Source: Elysia chlorotica
Lineage: Eukaryota; Mollusca; Gastropoda; Plakobranchidae
Assembly: GCA_003991915.1 (NCBI GenBank)
Contig: RQTK01000670.1
Location: 37,473 to 101,472, forward strand
Direction: 5' to 3'
Length of the DNA stretch: 64,000 nucleotides
Below, piece after piece: positions 47,802-59,333 of this stretch (the first letter of the stretch is position 1; every line of letters begins with the position of its first letter). Below the pieces are notes generated by a model that did no database searches, was not told the DNA's origin, and saw nothing but the letters and a program-made list of their open reading frames with translations. The position numbers and the translations under genes are program-made.

Positions 47802-48552
47802 AAAATTTTGAATTATAACTATAGGCATTTAGCTTTTTAGACCAAATTTGCTATAGGGCCTACACTAGTCTATTGTGCAGCAGACTCACTAGATCTAGAT
47901 CTAGATTCTAGATCATTGACCAAGACTGATCTACATGTATTGTAAACGCCAGTTTAACGCTTAGATCTAGAAGGGTTAATTCTATTTAGTGCTCTGTAGT
48001 GACATGCAGGAGGGAGGCCTGGTTTGTATTTGCCGACAAAAAGTACTCTGAGTTAAAACTCTTTCCACCATTTTATGTGCAATATTATATATAGCTAGTA
48101 CTTTATAGAGATTATGAATACAAATTGATGGTTCTATGGTTATGGCTATAAATAGCTGGCTTGAATCACGGAACAGTTCTAAGAAAGTAAATCTAGACCT
48201 AAATAGGTGAAATTTCGCAAAATGAAGTAGATCTAGAAAAATTGGCCTCTATTTACACAAGTTATTTCTGCTCTTAAACAGATACAATGAAAAATGTTAT
48301 GCACTGTTTTTCTAAATTAGGGATTGGATGAGAAAGACAGAAATGTGATAGAAACAGATATTTAAATAAAATACTTGTGTACACCATTTTATTAATGAGT
48401 CAAATTTCTGTCTATTTTATAATTATATTAATGAGATTTTCAAAGTCATAAAACTTATTTTGAACAATTTTTGAACTAAAATTTATCAGCAGGCACAATA
48501 CTGTATGTGTGTGCATACCTTCAACTTCTGAATATACACAGACTTTGCAACA

Positions 48553-51500
48553 ATGGATGCAGAAACTAAAAAGGTTGGTGCTTCCTCAATTCAACTTTTT
48601 ACTTTTTGTTTTATTTTTAACCTTTACATTGAAATGCTAAAAACATGAATAATGATCATTCATCAAATTAGTTTCCCTCCTCCCCCAAGTAAAGGTGAAT
48701 TTGCCCATGGTGGCTGAGCAAGATTTTCTATGTTGATCTATGAACGGAATATGTATAGGCCTAGATAAACTCTGGGTTTTAATCATCAAGAATAATTTTC
48801 TATAAATGTTCTCTTTATAGTTATAGTTATGCAAAATTGATACCTTTGCTCACTCGTGTGCATGTATTCCTTACTTACTGAGCTATCAACAAAACTTTTC
48901 ATCGGGAACTATTATCAGATTGCTGTTTTAAAACATGTTAGCAAGGGAGAGGTGTTAAAATGTGCAGCAACATTTATCCTTCATTGCAACTTAGTTGACA
49001 TTCACAGCATGCTTTCGAAGCGTGTGGCCTATCCCGCCCCATCGCTTTCTGATCTCATTCTAAATGGGGGTTTGCTTGGCTTACATTTAGGTCAAGCATA
49101 CATTGATAAAACATCAATAACACAATGATAAATAGTAATAACTGCGATTCTTCCTACAAGGTTTTATTGCATCTATTCAAATGATAAAACACAATTCTTA
49201 GTGGTTATGAAATATTTGTGGACAAGTCTATATGTTTCATATCATTTTTTGTCTGTTTTGCTGTCCATGTATTGACAGATGATACAAAAACTGCAGGAGA
49301 TGAAAAAAGAGGTTGCTCGCAAACAAAAGAAGCTGGAGGTAAATTTTAATTAAAGGGGTAAATTTGAAAAGACGTTGGAAAGCCATCAAGGGACGTTTTT
49401 GTATCTTTGCATATTAAATTCCTTAAGACAAATAGAATTTTGCTAGTGTTTCTTGTGCTGTACAATATCTCAATCTGATTTATCACAGTGGTCAGTAGAT
49501 TCACAATCAATTTACTGAAAATAGCTGACTAAACTTTCAATTCTAGCTTCAGATCAGGTATTAGTTGAATGGATGAGTAGCAATATTTTAAGTAAATAAG
49601 TTAAATGTTTTGTTTTGTTGCCATCCTTGTATATTTTCATGTCAATAAATTTTGATGTTAAAGTGTGTCTTGAGAAAGGGGGAGGGATATATGTTTATTT
49701 TACCAAGAATGTGAAGATATTGGCTCTTAAAAAGACTTATATTTCCAAGGACTTATAATTGTTGATACATGTATTTATAATCCTTTTGTAATTGGTAACA
49801 TTTTATTTGAACTAAGGATGAGGGGTGGTCAAGTAGAAAAAAAAGATTAATGGTTTCTAGTGTTTCGGGAATATGAAATAATCCCATTATTGTGATGTTG
49901 TTTCCAATGTTTTCACAGAGAGCCAGACGAGCAGCAAGGGTGAAAGCTCACGTGAGGAAGAAAATCAAGGAGCATGAAGCAAACCAGATAAACTCAACGC
50001 CAACTCCATCTGTAGAAGATGCAAACTTTGTCTATTGCAACAAAAACATCAAAGAAGATAAGTTAAGTCAAGAGGAAACGAAAGAAGAAGCTGACTTAGA
50101 TGAAAATTCTTGTTCAATATCAAGGACCCGCCTTAGCTGTGACGCATTGACACCAAAAAATCAACCATCCATTGATAAACCAGAGGATGTATATTCTAAA
50201 AGCCATCACTGTAAAGGCTTGATCAGTCAAAATATGGCTAGTTTAATTCTGAATCCAAATCCAGTCGTAGGGGAAAACAAAACTGCCCGCGCCAATCCAA
50301 ACTCAAACACTCAGTGTGTTACCTATACCCCTGAAGATGTTATCCTCAATCCTGAAAAATGCTTTAATGCAAATAAATCAGCAGGCTCAGCAACTTTAAG
50401 ATCAAACAAACAATCTCAACCTTCTGACTCTGACTCAAGTGAACATAAGCCTTCGGCTGATTCAACTTCAAAATTAAAACATCAGTTTTCTAGAAATGAG
50501 AATGAACAAGGGCGTCACTTTAAGCGTGAGGAAAAATTAGTCGGAAACTGTATTGTTCATGAAAAGATATTACATTGGAGGAAGAGTTCAGAAAGAATGG
50601 ATAAATTATCTGAAGCAATGCAGTTTAAATCTCATCAACAGGCACCTGTGGATAGAGGCAATGAACAAGAGAGGCCTGGGACTGAAAATGTGTTGTCTTC
50701 TTTTGAAATTTCTAATGAGAATACAAAACATGGTGAAAACGACAGTCGTTCGGACAGAGGAAAGAGCTGGATAGATATTGATTTTGAGTTTGATGGGTCT
50801 GATTTTAAAAATGTTCCTAAAAATAATGTAACTGCTAAAAAAGAGCCAATGAAACATCAAGATGAACACGGCTGGCTTTCAACATCAAAGATGAGAGAGG
50901 TGATAAGTAAAAGGCATAGTCATAAGAGAACTCATAGTCATATCAAGAGCCCTGTAAAATCTAAAAGTTTGAAAAAGAACAGAACAGATGCACCCAATGA
51001 GGAACTAATTTTCAAACATACATCAACAAATAGGTCTGACAGAAACTGCAAAGCTGTGATCAGTTCATCCCTTCCTTGTAAAACAGGGGAAGAAATTATT
51101 ACCCCCAAAATTGGAAATTCCACTGATATCCAACACCTGTCTCCAAGTTTGGAACCTTCACAATATGTTGAAGATTTGAAAAAAAATTTTGATCGACAAA
51201 AGCCATCTGTTTTTACAAAATATGTGAAATCCATCCAAAGTTCGGAAGCCTCACATTTGGATATTGATAAATTGAAAGTCAAAGTAGGGGATCAATCTTC
51301 TTTTCCTGCTCATCAGGAAAATGCTAAAGATATGAGAGTGTCGTGGGCTCAAAATCACCTGCCCAGAACTAGTGAAAGTGATGAGGATATGATAAACACA
51401 TCTCAATACAATGTAAATTCTCTCTCTGAAAAAGAGAAATTTAAGTCAAGTTTGTGGCCCCAAAGAACTCAAGAACTGCTCAGTCTAACCCCATCGTTCA

Positions 51501-54500
51501 AGACTCCGCTATGCCCTGAAGAGGGAAATCATAAAAGCGAGCAAAAGGTGCAATATGAAGTGACTGACTCAGAATTTTTTTCAATCTTAGGAATTAAACA
51601 AAGCCAAAAGAAAAAAACTCCTACCAATAATTTCATTCCTGTCTGTGATTCAGGTGAAAGTGCTGTGCTAGGTGAGCTGAATACAGAGCGATTTGCAACC
51701 ATTACTGAAGACAGCATCTTGAATTCAAGACTTAAAGAGGAAGACTCAGCAAGCCAAGCTGAAGAATTCAGAAACCTTGACCAAGATACATCTACACCAA
51801 AAAAAGACGATAGTGCAAATAAACATCCTATAAAAGCAGATGAAAACAAGCTGTGCTCGACTTTCGATACTTTTCTTCCTCCATCTCAGACAACATCAGA
51901 GTTTTCAGATTACACAGATCTAGATTCCATTCCTTTTTCGCAATTTGAGCTCTCTGAAGATCTTCTGTCTGAAAATTCTCATTCTCAGTCGTCTAAGGGA
52001 AGCTCAGAATTTTTGGTGAGACGGCGTTCAAGAAGAATATCTGATGCAAGGCCTTTTCAACATGAATCCCCAGTACTTTCTGCTTCTCCAGTATACTATT
52101 CAAAAAACAATTCATCAGTTAAGAGTGAAGTATGCAAGTATGTAAAAGAACGTCGCCAATCACAAGCACAGCAAAAAAAAGCTGCTATGGTGTTATCCAT
52201 ATTTCAGTTTTTACAGGATAAGGCAAAAGAGCCGGGTTCTGCCTGTGACTTTGTTCTTACACCCGATTTTGACCATTTGAAGAGGAGAAAAATTGAGAGC
52301 GCTGACAATCCACTTGCACAGAGTTCAAAGCCTCATTCAGAGTCAGACACAGACAGTAAAAGGATTTGTAACCAGGGCTCCACAAATAACATCCTGTCAT
52401 ACAGTTTGACATCTTTATCTGATGCTAAAAATATAGCTTTGCTCAAGGAAACAGGATTGAAACATGGACTAACAAATGTTAACTCTAATAGTCAACAATC
52501 AGAAGAAACTGAGAGCTTCTCTCCTCTTGTATTAGACAAAACACACAAACCAGTACTAACATATATTGATAGATCAGACTCATTGTCTCATGATAAAGTT
52601 ATTTCAGAAACCAAAGTAGCTGAAAGTGAAAATGTTCTGCAATCTGTAGATCAACACAGCGAAATGGGATGTGTAAGTTTTGAGGAAAAACTCAGAAAAA
52701 GTTATCCTGAAACCAACTCTATAGAACCTCCATTTGTTGCACCAATCTCCAAGAGTTGCAACACAAATCCTACAAGCAGTGAAACAAATGTTCAGCATAC
52801 AAACTGTAGAATGAGCCAAACTTTAGGTGGCTGTAAACCAAATAAATGTCCAGATCATAAAGTTGATACTGGATCTCTGGTGCACGGATCCCCTGACATA
52901 ATTTATCCTACTTTATTTTCAGAGATAGCAATAGAAGAAGATGAGGTGCCTGTTTGTCTAGACAATCTAAAAGTGTTAAACAATTTACAAGAGAGAAAGA
53001 AGCATCCCTGTGATAAATCTCTCAAGAAAAATATTCTCATTGACAAATTCTGCCATGATAAAAACATATGTGGAAGTCTGCCTGTGACAAAACCAGAAAT
53101 TACCAAGGATAACACAGGTCTTCATTGTGATTCTTTCACAGAGTATAGGATGAAAACAGATGAGTCCACTGCAGAATCTACCAAAGATATGGTGGTATGC
53201 TTAGAAAATGAGATTAGGGATGAAACTGTAAAAATGATAGATAATAACATTTCAGCAGGAAATGTTGATGAACTGATCGATTTGAAAAGCCAGTTAAAGT
53301 TGAATTTAGTAAGTGATGATTCTACTTCACTTCATGTTTTACATAACAAATTAAGCCCACAAGTATATAGAGAAGTATCAAGTCCATTTCCTAACCATAG
53401 AACTAGAAACAATTTTGCAAGCCCTTCAAATATATTGAACTCCTTGCTTAGTCCAGTTACCCCTGTGGTGAACGCAGCAACCCCAAAGAATGTACGCTCT
53501 TTATCTCGCAAGTCGATATCTTTCACGTCCACTCCAATACCCAAACCAGAGAAAAGACCAAGGACAGCAGTGCAAAAGCAGGTAGAGCTGGAATTAGAGT
53601 CACCCATCTCCAGAAGCAGAAGTGCCAGTAGTGCTTCATTCCTCAACACTGACCTCACAGCTTCCCCAGGCCTCAACACCTCTCAAGATGATCTGATGCC
53701 TGTCTACCAGAAAGCTTTGTCTGTGATTCTCTCGCCTGGCACCAATGGAGATAACACAGAAATATATGTAGCTGCTGAGAAAACTGGTGATAAAAACTCT
53801 AGTGTGTGTTTCCAATCGGCTCAAGATCTTGAATTGTCCTCCGACCTGAGCCTTGTTCCAGTGTGCGACGAGAGCTACCCCTCCCCTGCTCAGATTCCAG
53901 TTTCTGACAAGGACAGTGTGAACAGATCAGCTTCACTCATTGAATCCTTCAAGGCATACTCCCCTCATGTTGTACAGCCATGGAAGAAACTAGCCCGTAC
54001 AGCAACAACCCCGGTTCAGGTTTTAGAGACTGAAACTTCGATTTGCGAGCATGGATCGTTTTCTTTCACCTTCAATCAGCTGAGGGGAAAGATCAAGCCC
54101 AAGGGCCTGTCTGACATGAAATCAAACATGAAATTTTCAGGATGTTTCCAGGCAAGTCTATCGCTAATTTAAAATTTTGAATCAAGTTAATAGAAAGTTA
54201 TTATATAAATTGAAATGAAACTTTACACCAAAGAAATGCTTTTAAAAGTGTAATGCCTATTTCATTTTTAGATTTTTGTATTTATTTTAATTACATCTAT
54301 TCTTAAACATCCAATTAGATGTCAAAATACAAAGAAAAATCAATGAACTCTGAAAAGAAAACATAAAATATTCAATATTGAATTTTTCATTAAGAGACTT
54401 AATAATAATATTATTGCAAGTGGATTATATTTTATCAAAATAATTATACCTTGAACCTCTATTAATGTTTATTCATTTAGTTTGTTTTCAATGCACATAT

Positions 54501-57500
54501 ATAGATATCATTTACTTTTAATGTTAATAATTTCTTTAGACGTAAAATCAGTTAGTCTAAAGTGTGATAATTAAACTTTACAGTGTTGCAAATTGTTCGT
54601 AAATTAAAGGATTTTCAGTTTTTGAAAAAATTCACAGATCAGAGTAAAGGGTTTATTGTTATTCAATATGTTAATTGTAGTGCCACATTATGTGGAGAGG
54701 TTCATTAAAAAAAAATTTGATCCAATTGTGCTTAATTTTTTATTTATTTTTATCCAGTCTGGCTCACAGGATGCTGTGGTTAGCCTGCTCTGTGGCAAGA
54801 TAAATAGTCCTTCTCACGGCAACACTAATCAGGCCTATATCGTGAGTGTGAAAGCGACGTCCCTGACTGTATGGGGAGCAGATGACACACTTGGGTGGAC
54901 CACAGAGCTCGACTGGAGGCTCTGTCCTGTAAGTAGACACAGTACATATGAGGCAACCTTGGTGAATCAGGCACAAATTGCTGATATTCATTTTGAGCTA
55001 GAGGTTTCTAAACACTGGCAAACTACTCTATAATGGTCTCTTTTGTTCTCAAATCACAAAAATTATCTCAGGTCCTAGAAATTAACTTATTAAGGAGCTA
55101 TATTTTTTTTCTGTATCTTAAATTAAACTTGAAGTTGATGCTTTTTAAAACCCTATAAATATCTGAAAGAGTACAAAATCATATACCATTTACATGTGAC
55201 TGACTCACCTTGGTTGCTTCACTAATGATATAAAATTACTAAATCAAATGTTTTGTGACTATTACATATAATTTATGTAGCGTTCTCACTGAATGAATCT
55301 AGTTGCTGTTAAGACATAGCCATAACGAGACACAAAGAAAAGTTTTTAAAATAGGCTTAACATTTATGGCAATATTTTCATCCCTAATGCCAGTATCAAA
55401 TCATTCCTCAAGCATGTCTTAAAGTACAACTAGACTCATTAATCGGCATTTTAATATTTTTTCTTTTCTTTTCAATTTTCTATGTGAGATAAATACACTG
55501 TACTGTATTCATATAATGTAGGGATACATTTTAATTTTAATTTAAGATTTTCTTATTGAAATATTAATCTTTGAAATTGTAAAACATCTTTTTGCCTCTT
55601 AAAAAAGTTTCTTTAAAATATGCTTTGTCTCAGCCCTTTCCTAATTAGCTTGAAATTGTAAGAACTTTGTATCATATTAGTTAAAATTTAGCAGTTATTG
55701 TAAATTTTAATTTTAGAAACTTAAACTACTAAACTCATTTTTTTATCAATAAGTTAGAAATCTGAACGGCTTGATTTTATCATTGTGTTTGTATACTTAT
55801 AAATAATTTTTAAACACCCCAGGAGACCCACATTTTGAAGGCTTGTCTGATCCCAGGGCTCTCTCGAGTGGCTGTCTTGGTCACTGGCTGGCTAGGATCA
55901 AGTCCCTTTGCCTCAGTCCTGACTTATGAATGGGATACTGAGGAGACCATGCGTTTTAACATCCCTTTCCAGGACTTGCCTTGCCAAATAAGGTATACAG
56001 TTATTAATTTGAGAAGTAAAATTAATAATTAATGAATATAGAATTGGTAGAAACTTTTATGAACGTCAGCATTTTTAATTCATGTTATTTTTTTAACTCT
56101 CTCTGTTTGTTTCTTCCACTGTCTGTCTGTCTGCCTCTTTTTTTTTTCTCTTTCTCTTTCTCTCTCTATCTCTATCACTATCTCTCTCCCTCCCCCAATT
56201 AATAGTGGGCTCTACAGACTAAGGACTTTGTTCATAGAATCTTTTATTCTCTTTCTTTTCTGTTTTACTTTTCATCTATGGTCTGATAAAATCCATTTTA
56301 ATGTTGCATCTCATAATTGTGGAATCTCACATCTAGTTTTGTTGTCTTTGCTCTTCATATATGGCATCTTATTGCTCCCAGATAAGAGAAAAGGTTGGTG
56401 CACTTTCTAAAAACTTTGTGCAAATTTGTACACATCAAAACAATTTGTCCAAACTCCCCATAACTCCTCTTTTATTTTTTCCCCCTTTCTCAGGTCTGTG
56501 ATTATAGTTGAGCCTTGTCCGGCCTCTGAGACTGAACTTTACTTGGGGCTGAGCTCGGACGATCATCACACGTTACAAAGGACCCAACTGTCTGCGGACC
56601 AGAAGGAGCTGGCCTCGTCAGATCTGTTTCAGTGTTGCCGTGGAAAGGTTCTCAGCCTGGTGCTACTGGAGGGAAAGGATGGTGCACTCATCACACTGTC
56701 TTATGACCAGAGGTTGATAATATGGTGAGAGAGGAGTTTGGTGCTTGGGCGAATTTTCAACTTGTATGAGATCCATAATGATAAAGTTGGGTGATGCTAG
56801 TGGTAAAGGATAGTGCACTGATCACCCTGTCTTTTGACCAAACGTTGATAATATAGTGAGAGATGAGTTTTTAGTATAGTTTGAATCCTTAACTCTATTG
56901 TGCTGCTGGAGGGGAAGGATGGTGCACTCATCACACTGTCTTATGACCAGAGGTTGATTATATTGTGAGAGGGGAGTTTTGAGTAGTTGAACCCTTAACC
57001 TTTTCACATTGCATGATTCAAGGCCTTTTCTTTGTGTGCGCGCTACTTTCAGGAAATTTCAATTATTTATGAAAGATAAAAGCTTTGGTATAAAGTAAAT
57101 TATTATAACCATTTCAAAATGGTAGTTCTGCAGAACAATACAAAAATGTGTTAGCACAATCATGACAATGGCATATCCACAGCTGCCAGTCGTCTCGCAT
57201 TTTTAGGACAGTCTCGCTTTTTGATACCTTGTCCCGCCCGCGATATAAAAAATGCCGCTTTGTCCCGCTTTGAGTATTGAAGCCGCATGTTTTTTGGTTG
57301 TTGCTTTCCACCCTCTACAGCCATTGCTGTAAACAACTGCACATTTTCATTTTGTTTTGTTGAGTTTTGCGCTGACCATTGTGCGTCACATGTTTTGTCC
57401 ATGCACAGTTTGTTAGGAACAATGGAACAAAACATCTTGGGTCTAAAACTAGTCCTGTCAATCTAGGCCGGGCCAAAACGACAAAGGCTTAATCATTCTT

Positions 57501-57759
57501 AAGTCGTGTTATTCCCAATGTATAAAGACTGCTTGTCCTCTTAGTCGGAACTAGATCTGGCTTAGCCTTACAGTATCGCCTGTGAATCATATCATACGGT
57601 GTCAATACACTGAATACAGTAAATTTACACAATGCTGGTGATTTCCAAGAAAGAGATATTTAGGCTACTTATCAATGAAACTCAAAACTAAAGCCCCATT
57701 TGTTCCATTGTCTGCAACAAGACATACTGAAACAGATCGGTGTGATTGTGAGTGTGTTG

Positions 57760-57815
<56 letters not shown>

Positions 57816-59271
57816 CCCACGTAAATTCAATGTTTTCACCATTACCCACGCTAGCTCAACTAGATTCCACTTTTGTTTGTGCCTCTTTTAAATTAATGAT
57901 TTCCCGTTCTCTTTCTCTCTTGATGACCACGTAAATTCAATGTTTTCACCATTACCCACGCTAGCTCAACTAGATTCCTCTTTTGTTTGTGCCTCTTTTA
58001 AATTAATGATTTCCCGTTCTCTTTCTCTCTTGATGACCACATTGAAAGTGAATAGTGCCTGTAGGTAGTGAAACATGTTACTTGTAATTGTATTGAATTT
58101 TGCACAAAGAAAAATCATTCAATTTGGACGGAAAAAAAATACATGTAGCAAAATTGTCTCTAGAATTGCTTGTTTGGAGCTTAATTTCCAAAAGTTTTCC
58201 AGGGGAGCATGCCCCCCGACCCCTCTAGTTTAGCCCCCTCCTGCGGCAGTCATTTGTTTTGCCTTCGGTGAAAGTTTTAGCGCACCAACAGATCTTTAGT
58301 AAAAAGTGTCCCTCTTTTTCGATGGGTTCCAAGACTAACATCTGACAATTTTACATTCTGCCACATACAAGACTTTGAGAGTATACCTTTATGGTGGATA
58401 AGGTCTAAATTTTATCATTCTAAAGCCTAAATCCTCCCTTTTTAAAAATCCTTGTTTCCTCTCGTGGTCATATTTATCCCTTTTGATGATTAATCAGATT
58501 TCTGCTTTTATGTAAATAGCGATTCTCATTTTGAAAATAAATCTAAAAAATAATGAATATACCCATACAAAAAAAACTTATTGAATGCATCTATTCTGCC
58601 AAAGAAAGATTACACCACAATAATAAAAAAAGAAGGATGTCACAGCTACATTCTTTAACTAGTTGTCACTTTTGACTCTAACCCTCAGCAAATCTATGAT
58701 TGCAAAGACATAGTCATGTTTATTTTTTTCTTATTCTTCAAGGAGTTCTAGTCTTAGTGCCCCTCTAAAGATTGTGCCTGTTGCTGCAGCAATGCCATGC
58801 CTTCAAGCCCTGGTGTCCGCAAAAACTAAAAATGTAAGTATCACCTGGCTATAATATAATGCTTATAATGATGATATATTCAAACTCTAAATTTAAGGAC
58901 TTAGAGAGTCAATAATACATGAGTGCAAATAAACTGATGTGTTTTTATATATTTCTTTAATTATTTTTTACACACTAACAATATTGCATATTTACTAATT
59001 GTCTATTTGTGGATTTTAAGACAAAATGCCTGTGTAAGGTTCTTTTTTTTCTTCTATTCTTTTGGTCCATGAGGATGATTTGGTGAGGGAAACGATTTTG
59101 ATAAATTATTTTATTATTCAATTTATTTGTGTAAGGTTTTCATTTTTAGTTCAAAGTATGAGATATGTCTCATAGACATATCATATAAGATAAGAGCATA
59201 CTATTCATAAGATTGCATCATATTGTTTTACTATTATTATTATTATTATTATTAGTAGTAGTAGTAGTAGT

Positions 59272-59333
<62 letters not shown>

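Larger units (their letters stand above)
46440..48240. repeat. AGATCTAG-rich region with minisatellites
   Basis: The palindromic word AGATCTAG and its overlaps (ATCTAGATCTAGATCT) recur many times here (for example 46449, 46625-46645, 47250-47265, 47635, 47695, 47757, 47893, 47963), and also at 42580-42810, 27450-27620 and 60555-60640. A pair of near-identical segments of about 58-bp period (GAATAAAATACC...ACTCCCTG) lies at 46748-46840. A gene is not apparent. Confidence 0.75.

Noticed and set aside
48138..48160. TATAAATAG about 400 bases upstream of the PALB2 ATG
   Set aside because: In so AT-rich a region a TATA-like word is expected by chance and nothing else marks a start site, so it is not listed as a promoter.
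48856..49128. 90-codon frame in PALB2 intron 1
   Set aside because: No domain or splice role. The PALB2 exons on either side (ETKK to MIQKLQEMKK) join cleanly without it.
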